The notes under the pieces are model-generated. The model worked only from the letters and a program-made list of their open reading frames with translations. It was not told where the DNA came from and ran no database searches. From Parasulfuritortus sp049322515 (GTDB lineage: Bacteria > Pseudomonadota > Gammaproteobacteria > Burkholderiales > Thiobacillaceae), in assembly GCA_049322515.1 (NCBI GenBank), contig JBMOQW010000024.1:1-47749 (forward strand): a stretch of DNA of 47,749 nucleotides, read 5' to 3'. Every line of letters starts with the position of its first letter. Positions within the stretch are counted from its first letter, which is position 1. Below, piece by piece: positions 1 through 7,578 of this stretch. Both the position numbers and the translations under genes were made by a program.

Positions 1-1
1 G

Positions 2-58
2 CCGGCCGGCGCGCGCGCCATGGCGGATGCCCTGGCGCGCGCCCTGCGCCGACAGTAA
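2..58 (+). CDS. 3' end of an upstream plus-strand gene (partial, unidentified)
   Basis: The frame entering from the left edge stays open and stops at TAA (56-58). The last residues read as an alanine- and arginine-rich helix, ADALARALRRQ, which would suit the C-terminus of a soluble protein. Only 18 codons are visible, so neither function nor family can be given. In DNA this GC-rich an open frame of this size is weak evidence. The promoter-like sequence beginning at 49 would overlap its end. Confidence 0.3.
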   Translation, partial: PAGARAMADALARALRRQ

Positions 59-77
59 ATCCGGCCTGGGCTATACT
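49..77 (+). promoter_or_regulatory. Sigma-70-type promoter candidate for the TonB receptor / YfiR / kinase operon
   Basis: CCGACA (49-54) is followed after exactly 17 bases by TATACT (72-77), a 5/6 match to the -10 consensus. The start codon of the receptor gene lies 45 bases downstream, leaving room for a leader with an AAGGA-type ribosome binding site just before it. The -35 match is only 4/6. Confidence 0.55.
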
Positions 78-121
78 GCCGGGACCGTTGCGATGTCCCG
101 CTCAGATAAAAGGAACCCCTC

Positions 122-2317
122 ATGCCCACGCGCAACTGCCTGCTGGGTCTCACCCTGTTGTGTTGGTCGGGCGTCGCCTGGCCGGCCGCCATGGAGGAGG
201 ATTTCAAGCAGCTCCTGAACCTGTCGCTGGATGAACTGCTCAACCTGCCGGTGGTCACCGCCTCGCGCCAATCCGAATTGCGTGACCATACGGCCTCGCA
301 CATCGTGGTGGTCACCGCTGAACAGATTCGCGAGCGACGCTGGAAAAACCTGGCCGACCTGCTCGAGGCCATGCCGGGTGTCGATTTCCAGCGCGGCACC
401 AAGTCGTCCCAGTACAACCAGTTCACGGTGCAGGGCTATACCGGCCCGAACAAGCTGGTGGTGATGCTCGATGGCGTACGCATCGGCCATCCGGCCGGCG
501 GCAATTTCCCGCTCGCGGAGAACCTGGCCTTGTATCCCGCCAAGCAGGTCGAATTCCTCTACGGCCCGGCCGCGGCACTGTATGGCGCTGACGCGGTGGC
601 CGGGGTCATCAACATCGTCACCGACCGTGCCGAGACCCATGCCGGGGCCTGGGCCTCGGTCGGCACCGGCCGCTTCGACAGCCGGGAAGCCAGCTTCATG
701 GGCGGTGTGAAGACCGAGTCCGGCCTCGCCTTGAGTGTCGGCGGCCATTGGCAGCAGTCGGACCGGGCCCCGTTGCAGGATTTCTACCCCGGGGATTTTC
801 CGAAAGTCGATGCCAAGGCCGGCAACACCGTGGTGGTGCCCGCCGCCCAACGCGAGGACTATATCGGCGATATCGCCAGCTACAGCGTCTACGCCCGTCT
901 CGACATGGACGAGCGCTGGACCCTCGGCTATTACCGCGACAAGTTCCGCAGCCTGACCAGCACCGGGGATCCGCCGCGGACCGCGCTGTATCTCGACGAT
1001 TCGCGCTGGATCACCACCACCGATACCGCCTATGGCAAGTACCGCTTTACCCTGTCGCCCAAGCTGGACGGTGAGCTGGTGGTCGATTTTTCGCGCATGG
1101 AAGTCGATCCCCAGGCCAAGTACAACAACAGCTACAACAACTTCATCGATGGCTATTCCTATGTGCTCGGTGAGCGCCTTGGCATCGAGCAGAACCTGAA
1201 CTGGCGCCTCGACGACCGGCACCGGGTCCAGGCCGGACTGGGCTACCAAAAGCACTACGCGATCGAGACCGCGTCGCTGCCGGCGCCCTATGACACGGCA
1301 CGGGGCCCGGATGATCAGGACTATTTCTATCCGAACACCCCGCTGCCCCTGGCGATCCACGACGCCGAATTCGAGAACGTATCTGCCTACGCGCAGCTCC
1401 AGTCGGACTGGAACGCCAGCCTGTCTTCCACGGTCGGCTTGCGCCTCGACCGGCATTCCGATTACGGCCAGACCCTGAATCCGCGTCTGGGCCTGGTCTG
1501 GCGGGTCAATCCCCGCCATGTCCTGAAAGCCGCCTATGGCGAGGCCTTCCGGGCCCCTTCGCCGGAGGAGTACCTGAGTTCCTTCGGCCTGTTCGACGGC
1601 AGCGTCGACGCCCAGGGCCGCTATGTCGGCTATGGCTTCCGGGTGCCCAACTTCGAGCTCGAGCCGGAAAAGGCCCGCACCCTCGGATTGACCTGGGACT
1701 GGCGGCCGCGCCCCGACCTGAACCTGGTCGCGCACCTGTACAAGAGCCGGATCGAAAATCTGATCTCCACCTTGCCCAGCGAGGATGTCGAGGCCATTCC
1801 TGGCGCCATCCTGGTCAACCCGGAGACCAAGGGCAATGTCGGATACCAGGAGCAGGTCGGCCTCGACCTGATGCTGCAATGGCGCTTCAAGATCGGTGCC
1901 CACTGGCGCGGCGACCTGTGGGCCAATGCCAGCTGGGCGGATGGCCATCTCGACGAGGGCAACGGCATCGAGTGGCAGATCGGCCATCTCGCCGAATACA
2001 AGGCCAAGCTGGGGGCCACCTTCCGGTACCGCGATCGCTTCACCCTCAGTCCCCAGGTGTTGTGGACCGGCGATGTCACCAATGGCCGCAAGAACTCGGC
2101 CGATCCTCCGAATCGGCTGACCACCCCCGGTTACACGGTGGCCAACCTGCATCTCGGCTGGCATCGCCTGCTGGATGGCAAGGCGACCCTGTGGCTCGAC
2201 ATCTACAACGTGTTTGACGAGCGCTATGACGCCGCGCACGGTTCCGGCAGCCGGACTTTCTTCGACATGCCACAGCAGCCGCGCAGCTGGATGACCAGCC
2301 TCGAATACCGGTTCTAG
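122..2317 (+). CDS. TonB-dependent outer-membrane receptor
   Basis: 731-residue outer-membrane receptor with an N-terminal signal peptide (about residues 1-22, hydrophobic core LLGLTLLCW). The TonB plug domain follows (about 45-165), with the usual run VVTASR ... LADLLEAMPGVDFQ ... VMLDGVRIG ... EFLYGPAAALYGADAVAGVINI. A long beta-barrel ends in the terminal aromatic motif SLEYRF, typical of BamA-inserted barrels. It should take up a bulky ligand (siderophore, cobalamin or other) with TonB energy; the substrate cannot be read from sequence. It is the first gene of a four-gene operon: the YfiR-like gene starts at the very next base after its stop. The pairing suggests that transport or ligand sensing here feeds the kinase/c-di-GMP pathway downstream. 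The ATG at 122 has an AAGGA Shine-Dalgarno sequence at a suitable distance. Confidence 0.93.
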   Translation: MPTRNCLLGLTLLCWSGVAWPAAMEEDFKQLLNLSLDELLNLPVVTASRQSELRDHTASHIVVVTAEQIRERRWKNLADLLEAMPGVDFQRGTKSSQYNQFTVQGYTGPNKLVVMLDGVRIGHPAGGNFPLAENLALYPAKQVEFLYGPAAALYGADAVAGVINIVTDRAETHAGAWASVGTGRFDSREASFMGGVKTESGLALSVGGHWQQSDRAPLQDFYPGDFPKVDAKAGNTVVVPAAQREDYIGDIASYSVYARLDMDERWTLGYYRDKFRSLTSTGDPPRTALYLDDSRWITTTDTAYGKYRFTLSPKLDGELVVDFSRMEVDPQAKYNNSYNNFIDGYSYVLGERLGIEQNLNWRLDDRHRVQAGLGYQKHYAIETASLPAPYDTARGPDDQDYFYPNTPLPLAIHDAEFENVSAYAQLQSDWNASLSSTVGLRLDRHSDYGQTLNPRLGLVWRVNPRHVLKAAYGEAFRAPSPEEYLSSFGLFDGSVDAQGRYVGYGFRVPNFELEPEKARTLGLTWDWRPRPDLNLVAHLYKSRIENLISTLPSEDVEAIPGAILVNPETKGNVGYQEQVGLDLMLQWRFKIGAHWRGDLWANASWADGHLDEGNGIEWQIGHLAEYKAKLGATFRYRDRFTLSPQVLWTGDVTNGRKNSADPPNRLTTPGYTVANLHLGWHRLLDGKATLWLDIYNVFDERYDAAHGSGSRTFFDMPQQPRSWMTSLEYRF

Positions 2318-2887
2318 GTGCGCATTTCCTTGCGCTTGCCTCTCTGCGTCCGGGCATGGCTGAGCACAGGCCTGGCTGCGATCGGCCTGGGCCTGGTCCC
2401 CGTGCCGACGGCCGGTGCGAACGATGCCATGGTCTCCGACCTGGCGGTCAAGGCGGTGCTGTTCTACAAGCTGACGCAATTCGTCTATCTGCCGGGCGAA
2501 GCGGGCACGCGCGCGCTCCGGCTCTGCGCCCTGGGCACCCATCCGATCACTGAGGCCTTGCGCAAGCTGGGTCGCGCCACCGACGGCAGCCGGCCACTGG
2601 CATTCAGGGCCATCAGTTCCCCGGCCGAGGCCGAGCGCTGCGAATTCGTCTTCATCGCGGGCGTCGAGGCGGGTGGCCTGGACACGGTGCTGGCCCGGCT
2701 CAAGGGGGGCAGCGCGGTCACGGTGTCGGACATCCCCGGCTTTGCGCGTGCCGGCGGCATGGTCGAATTCTCGGAGAACCCCGACAAGCCTGGGGTCAAG
2801 ATCCTGATCAATCGCCAGGCGGCCAAGCGCCAGGGCATCGAATTCAATGCCCAACTGCTGCGCCTGTCCACGTTGGTGGAGCCCTGA
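2318..2887 (+). CDS. YfiR/DUF4154-family periplasmic protein
   Basis: 189 residues, GTG start immediately after the receptor stop codon, so translation is probably coupled. An N-terminal signal peptide (about 1-34, ending near PTAGA) sends it to the periplasm. The body matches the YfiR family: an N-terminal AVKAVLFYKLTQFVYLP segment, a central FVFIAG strand, the VTVSDIPGFARAGGMVEF block and a C-terminal KILINRQAAKRQGIEFNAQLLRLS segment. In Pseudomonas YfiR is the periplasmic inhibitor that binds the CHASE8-type sensor region of the diguanylate cyclase YfiN. Here the next gene, overlapping by 1 base, is a histidine kinase with a CHASE8-like periplasmic region, so YfiR probably gates that kinase instead. 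This partnership is inferred from context. Confidence 0.85.
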   Translation: MRISLRLPLCVRAWLSTGLAAIGLGLVPVPTAGANDAMVSDLAVKAVLFYKLTQFVYLPGEAGTRALRLCALGTHPITEALRKLGRATDGSRPLAFRAISSPAEAERCEFVFIAGVEAGGLDTVLARLKGGSAVTVSDIPGFARAGGMVEFSENPDKPGVKILINRQAAKRQGIEFNAQLLRLSTLVEP

Positions 2888-5800
2888 TGGCCGGCCGGTT
2901 TCCGCACCCGCATACCATCCGCACCAAGCTGCTGCTGCTCACCGCCGGTACCCTGCTGCTCGCCATGAGCGTGCTGTTCATCCTGCTGCTGATGCAACAG
3001 CACCGGCTGTTGCGTGCGGAATGGGTCGACGCACTGTCCGCCCAGGCCCGCTTGCTCGCCTACAGCAGCGAGGCCGCGATCGCCTTCGAGGACCGGCGCG
3101 AGGCCGACCGCCTGCTCGGCTCGGTGATCGCCAACCCGACCATCCTGCGTGCCCGGCTGTACACCGCCGAGGGCTTCCTGTTCACCGAATTCGTGCGCCC
3201 GGAGAACCCCCATGTCCTGCCATCGACGTCGCCTGTCGATCCCGAGGGATATCGCTTCGATGCCGACACCCTGACCGTCTGGTCGACCTCACCCAGGCTC
3301 GAAGGCATCGCAGCCCGGGTCGAACTGACGGCGTCCCTGTCCACCATGCAGGCTGCGCTGCGCATGAACGCCCTGGAGACCGGCGCGGGTCTGCTGGTTG
3401 TCCTGGTCCTGGCCCTGTGGTTGGCGCACCGGGTCGTGCGCCGCTTGTCGGCCCCGGTCGAGCAGCTCGATGGCCTGATGCGCCGGCTGGCCGAAGATGC
3501 CACCCTGCCCGAGCGGGCCGACATCGCCGGCGACGATGAGATTGCCCAGCTCGGGCGGGGTTTCAATACCCTGGTCGACACCTTGCAGAGCCGCAACCGG
3601 GAGCTGTCCAGGTATCGCGACAACCTGGAACACCTGGTCGAAGCGCGCACCCGCGACCTGAACCAGGCCACCGAGGAAGCACGCCAGGCGAACCGGGCGA
3701 AATCCGACTTTCTGGCCCGCATGAGCCATGAAATCCGCACCCCGATGAACGCCATCATCGGTCTCGGCCGCCTGCTCCTGAAGACCCGGCTCGATGTCCG
3801 CCAGCGCGACTACCAGGAGAAGATCCTGGCCGCCTCCGATACATTGCTCGGGGTGATCAACGACGTCCTCGACTATTCCCGCATCGAGGCCGGCAAGCTG
3901 AGCCTGGAATCGATCCCCTTCGACCTCAACCAGGTGGTCCGCAACGTGGTCGGCGTGGTCGCCCTCAAGGCCCAGGAAAAAAGCCTCGAACTGCTTTTCC
4001 ACATCGACCCCGCCGTGCCCCGACGGGTGCTCGGCGACCCGCTCCGGCTGGGCCAGATCCTGGTCAACCTGATCAACAACGCGGTCAAGTTCACCGAGTC
4101 CGGCGAGATCGTGATCCGGGTTGGCGTGGCACGTCTGGAAGGCGAGCACGCCCGCTTGCGCTTCGAAGTCACCGACACCGGGGTCGGCATTCCTGAAGAG
4201 CGCCAGGGCAGCTTGTTCACCCCGTTTACCCAGGTCGACGACAGTATCACCCGGCGCTACGGCGGCACCGGCCTCGGGCTCGCCATCTGCAAACAGCTGG
4301 CCGAGCTGATGCACGGCGAGATCGGCCTGGACAGCCGACCTGGCCTGGGCAGCCGGTTCTTCTTCGAGATCGAGGTCGGAGTGGCTGGCGAACAACCGAA
4401 GCTGGCCCGGCATTCCCATTTGCTTTCCGACAAGACGGCGTTGCTGGTCGACGACAGCGCCAGCGCGCGCGAGATCATCGGCGCGATGCTCATGGACTTC
4501 GGCCTCGATGTCCGCGCGGTGCCGAGCGGGGAGGCCGCGCTCGAGTGGCTGGCCCAACCCGATAGCCACTGTGATCTGGTATTGCTCGATTGGCTGATGC
4601 CCGGCCTGGACGGCATCGAGACCGCCCGCCGGATCCGCGCACTTGGCAGTGACTCGGGCCAGGCGCCGGCCCTGTTGATGATCAGCGGCGGCCACTATGA
4701 GACCGCCAGCGATCGCATCGAGTCGGCCGGCATCCGCCACGTGCTGGCCAAGCCGGTCAGCGAATCGACCCTGTATGACGCCGTGCTCGAGGTCTTGCTC
4801 GGTGCCTCGCTGGCCGATGCCAACCGGCTCGAGCGTCAGCACGAGCTGGGCCAGCAATGGGACCTCGCGCGCATCCGCGGTGCCCGGGTGTTGCTGGTCG
4901 ACGACGTGCAACTAAACCGCGAGGTGGCCGCCGAGTACCTGCGCGAGGCCGGTCTGCACGTGGATACGGCCAACGACGGGCGCGAGGCGGTGGCCAAGGT
5001 GTCGGCTCAGGACTACGCCCTGGTCCTGATGGACTTGCAGATGCCGGTGCTGGATGGCCTCAGTGCGACCCGTGAGATCCGCGCCGATCCCCGGCATGCC
5101 CATCTGCCCATCCTGGCCATGACGGCCCATGCCATGGGCGGTGACCGCGAGCGTAGCCTGGAAGCGGGCATGAACGATTACCTGACCAAGCCGATCGAGG
5201 CCGACAAGCTCTATCCGGCGTTGTTGCGCTGGATTCCCGAGCAGGCGCCGAGCTCGGGCGGCGAGTCGGCGTCGCGCCAGGGCGTAGCCGAGTCCGAGGC
5301 GATCCCTCCCCTGGACGGCATCGACACCGAACGCGGCCTGGCCAACCACATGCGCCGTCCCGGCCTGTACCGGCGCATGTTGACCGGGTTCAGGCAGGAA
5401 TTCGGCGCGGTCGCCGACGACATCGCAGCGGCCGTGGCGCGGGGTGACAGCATGCTGGCCCGGCGACTGGCGCATTCGACCAAATCGGCAGCCGCGACCA
5501 TCGGTGCCGAGGCCTTGTCGCGCCAGGCACGGGCTCTGGAAGAACGCTTCGCCGCGGAGCAGATCGCCGAGCCCGACCTGACCGGCTTCGTCGCAGAATT
5601 GAAGCGGGTGATGCAGGCCTTGCGGCCGCTTGCCGAGGCCGGGGTGGTGGCGGCGCCGGTGCAGGTCGATCCGAATGTGGCGTTGCCCCTGCTGGATCGC
5701 CTGGAAACCCTGCTGCGCAATGATGATGCACGCACCGCGCCGGTGCTCGACGACCTGTCCGACTGCCTGGCCGGCAGCCGCTGGCTGCATGAGTTGCACC

Positions 5801-5904
5801 TGCTGCGCGAACTGATCGAAGATATCGAATACGAGGCTGCCCTGGCCCTGCTGCCGCGCTTGCGCGGGGTCTTGTCCGGGGACGGCGGCAAGGAATCATC
5901 ATGA
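2887..5904 (+). CDS. Tripartite hybrid histidine kinase (CHASE8-HAMP-HisKA-HATPase-REC-REC-HPt)
   Basis: 1005-residue inner-membrane sensor. A first membrane helix (about 16-36) leads into a periplasmic CHASE8-like region (about 40-155, YSSEAAIAFEDRREADRLLGS), a second helix (about 160-180), a HAMP linker (about 180-235), and a HisKA domain with the phospho-acceptor H281 in MSHEIRTPMN. The ATPase domain has the N-box LINNAVKF and glycine boxes DTGVGIP and GGTGLGLAI. Two receiver domains follow, with D568 (LLDWLMPGLDG) and D716 (LMDLQMPVLDG), and a C-terminal HPt domain with H863 (LAHSTKSAA). This is a full His-Asp-Asp-His relay. The preceding YfiR-like protein is the likely periplasmic regulator. 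The gene's end overlaps the next start as ATGA, and that product, a REC-GGDEF protein, is the obvious phosphate acceptor. Confidence 0.93.
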   Translation: MAGRFPHPHTIRTKLLLLTAGTLLLAMSVLFILLLMQQHRLLRAEWVDALSAQARLLAYSSEAAIAFEDRREADRLLGSVIANPTILRARLYTAEGFLFTEFVRPENPHVLPSTSPVDPEGYRFDADTLTVWSTSPRLEGIAARVELTASLSTMQAALRMNALETGAGLLVVLVLALWLAHRVVRRLSAPVEQLDGLMRRLAEDATLPERADIAGDDEIAQLGRGFNTLVDTLQSRNRELSRYRDNLEHLVEARTRDLNQATEEARQANRAKSDFLARMSHEIRTPMNAIIGLGRLLLKTRLDVRQRDYQEKILAASDTLLGVINDVLDYSRIEAGKLSLESIPFDLNQVVRNVVGVVALKAQEKSLELLFHIDPAVPRRVLGDPLRLGQILVNLINNAVKFTESGEIVIRVGVARLEGEHARLRFEVTDTGVGIPEERQGSLFTPFTQVDDSITRRYGGTGLGLAICKQLAELMHGEIGLDSRPGLGSRFFFEIEVGVAGEQPKLARHSHLLSDKTALLVDDSASAREIIGAMLMDFGLDVRAVPSGEAALEWLAQPDSHCDLVLLDWLMPGLDGIETARRIRALGSDSGQAPALLMISGGHYETASDRIESAGIRHVLAKPVSESTLYDAVLEVLLGASLADANRLERQHELGQQWDLARIRGARVLLVDDVQLNREVAAEYLREAGLHVDTANDGREAVAKVSAQDYALVLMDLQMPVLDGLSATREIRADPRHAHLPILAMTAHAMGGDRERSLEAGMNDYLTKPIEADKLYPALLRWIPEQAPSSGGESASRQGVAESEAIPPLDGIDTERGLANHMRRPGLYRRMLTGFRQEFGAVADDIAAAVARGDSMLARRLAHSTKSAAATIGAEALSRQARALEERFAAEQIAEPDLTGFVAELKRVMQALRPLAEAGVVAAPVQVDPNVALPLLDRLETLLRNDDARTAPVLDDLSDCLAGSRWLHELHLLRELIEDIEYEAALALLPRLRGVLSGDGGKESS

Positions 5905-6827
5905 ACGACACGGCCTATACCCTGCTGATCGTCGACGACGAAAAGCAAAACCGGACCCTGCTCACCGAGCTGCTTCAGGACGAATACCGGCTGATCCTGG
6001 CCAAGAATGGTGTCCAGGCCCTGGAGCGCGCGTTCGAACATGCGCCCGACCTGATCCTGCTCGATGTCCTGATGCCGGAGATGGATGGCCACGCCGTGAT
6101 CCGCCAGCTCAAGAACGACGAGCGTACCCGCGACATCCCGGTGATCTTCATTTCCGCCCTGGACTCCGCTGAGAGCGAGGAGCGCGGCCTGGAACTGGGC
6201 GCGGTCGACTACATCTCCAAGCCGTTCCGGCCTTCCATCGTGCGGGCCAGGGTGCGCAGCCACATCCAGTCGGTGCATCAACGCCGGCTGCTGGAAAAGC
6301 TGGCCCTGCTCGATGGTCTGACCGAAATCCCCAACCGGCGCCGCTTCTCCCAGGTCTATGAACAGGAATGGCGGCGTTGTCGACGTGCCGGGGCGCCGCT
6401 CTCGCTGATCGTGGTCGACGTCGACCACTTCAAGCTCTACAACGACACCTATGGTCACGCCGCGGGTGATGCCGTGCTGCGCATGGTCGCGCAGACGCTG
6501 CGGGCCGCGCTCAAGCGTTCATCGGATTTCGTCGCCCGCTATGGTGGGGAGGAATTCGTGATCCTGCTGCCCGAGGTCGGCCAGGCCGGGGCCCAGGGAC
6601 TGGCCGAGCAAGTGCGCCAGGAAGTGGAAGGCTTGCGCATTCGGCATCAGGCCTCGCCGGTGGTGCCCTGGGTGACCATCAGCCTGGGCGGGGCCACTGC
6701 GGTGCCCCAGGATGCCCAGGAGGAGCCCGAGTTGTTCTGCACCGCCGACGCCAGCCTCTACCAGGCCAAGCATGGCGGCCGCAACCGCGTGGCCTGGGCG
6801 GTGCCCGGCCAGCCCTGCGGGCAGTGA
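5901..6827 (+). CDS. Response regulator with diguanylate cyclase output (REC-GGDEF)
   Basis: 308 residues. The N-terminal receiver domain (about 5-125) has the acidic pair in LLIVDDE, phospho-acceptor Asp in LLDVLMPEMDG and the conserved Lys in ISKPFRP. The C-terminal GGDEF domain (about 140-300) has the active-site motif GGEEF, the metal/substrate motif DVDHFKLYND and the NRRRF segment. An RxxD product-inhibition site (RSSD) lies exactly five residues before GGEEF, so feedback inhibition by c-di-GMP is expected. It synthesises c-di-GMP from two GTP in the cytoplasm. Overlap of 4 bases with the hybrid kinase gene marks it as that kinase's target. It is convergent, with a 3-base gap, to a PilZ gene that encodes a potential receptor for its product. 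Confidence 0.93.
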   Translation: MNDTAYTLLIVDDEKQNRTLLTELLQDEYRLILAKNGVQALERAFEHAPDLILLDVLMPEMDGHAVIRQLKNDERTRDIPVIFISALDSAESEERGLELGAVDYISKPFRPSIVRARVRSHIQSVHQRRLLEKLALLDGLTEIPNRRRFSQVYEQEWRRCRRAGAPLSLIVVDVDHFKLYNDTYGHAAGDAVLRMVAQTLRAALKRSSDFVARYGGEEFVILLPEVGQAGAQGLAEQVRQEVEGLRIRHQASPVVPWVTISLGGATAVPQDAQEEPELFCTADASLYQAKHGGRNRVAWAVPGQPCGQ

Positions 6828-6830
6828 GAC

Positions 6831-7190
6831 TCAGGGCCTGACCAGTTCGCGCATGTCGCGCTCAAGCAGCGCGCTGTCGCCCAGGTTCAGTTCGATCAGG
6901 CGGCGTAGCTGGCCGACGCTGTCGCTGTCGATGCTGACGCAGCGAAAGCCGACCTGGCGGTCGTCCTGGTGGGCCAGGCGCACGGTCATCTCGATGTGGA
7001 TCGAATAGGTGAGGTGGATGCTCAGCAGGTAGTCTTCGTCGGCCAGGATCGGCAGGGGTTCGGTCAGTTCGACCAGGCAGCCACGCAGCGACAGGTCCTC
7101 GACCCGGCAGGTCCAGGAATGGCCGGCGTGGCTCAGGGTGGCGCGGGCGTCGTGGCCGACGCGGTGGAAATGGCGTTTTTCAGGGTCCAT
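6831..7190 (-). CDS. PilZ-domain c-di-GMP-binding protein
   Basis: 119 residues and essentially one PilZ domain. The two ligand signatures are present: RHFHR near the N-terminus (RxxxR) and DLSLRG (DxSxxG) about 20 residues later, followed by the barrel strands CLVELTEPLP, HIEMTVRLAHQD and VGFRCVSID. No other output domain is visible, so it should act by protein-protein contact (type IV pilus, flagellum or polysaccharide machinery are the usual partners). It is the last gene of the run that begins with lipA: dgkA ends 13 bases upstream. It faces the diguanylate cyclase gene across a 3-base gap. Confidence 0.88.
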   Translation of the reverse strand: MDPEKRHFHRVGHDARATLSHAGHSWTCRVEDLSLRGCLVELTEPLPILADEDYLLSIHLTYSIHIEMTVRLAHQDDRQVGFRCVSIDSDSVGQLRRLIELNLGDSALLERDMRELVRP

Positions 7191-7203
7191 GTCAGGCTCC
7201 GGA

Positions 7204-7578
7204 TCAGTCGAGCAGGATCAGGCCCCAGATCACCACGACATTGACCAGGGAGACGAACACCGCGGCACTGCCGATGTCCTTGGCCCGCTTGGCCAGTTGG
7301 TGGTTTTCCAGGGAGATGCGGTCGACCGTGGCCTCGATGGCGGAGTTGAGCAACTCGGCCAGCAGCACCAACAAGACCGCGCCGATCATCAGCGCGCGCG
7401 CCACCGCCTCGCTGGACAGGAAGAACGCGGCCGGGATCATCAGGCAGGCGAGGATCACCTCCTGGCGGAAGGCGTCCTCGTGCCGGAATGCGGCGCGAAA
7501 GCCGGCCATCGAGTAGAACAGGGCGTTCCAGACCCGCTTCAGTCCGGTCTTGCCCTTGAACGCGCTGGCGTCGGTCAT
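7204..7578 (-). CDS. dgkA: Diacylglycerol kinase (prokaryotic DgkA type)
   Basis: 124-residue integral membrane enzyme that phosphorylates diacylglycerol to phosphatidic acid, recycling lipid left by periplasmic glucan or LPS modification. The family signature is clear: GFRAAFRHEDAFRQE, then ELLNSAIEATVDRI, then HQLAKRAKDIGSAAVF, with three membrane helices. The length matches E. coli DgkA (122 residues). The chosen ATG (7578) overlaps the gcvPB stop as ATGA; a longer upstream extension in this frame is arginine-rich and not part of the family. Being coupled to gcvPB is a matter of operon position rather than shared pathway. Confidence 0.93.
   Translation of the reverse strand: MTDASAFKGKTGLKRVWNALFYSMAGFRAAFRHEDAFRQEVILACLMIPAAFFLSSEAVARALMIGAVLLVLLAELLNSAIEATVDRISLENHQLAKRAKDIGSAAVFVSLVNVVVIWGLILLD

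Noticed and set aside
71..2854. Very long antisense open frame (927 codons) opposite the TonB receptor and YfiR genes
   Set aside because: It has no recognisable domains, and the plus-strand genes show clear families. GC-rich codon bias leaves antisense frames open.
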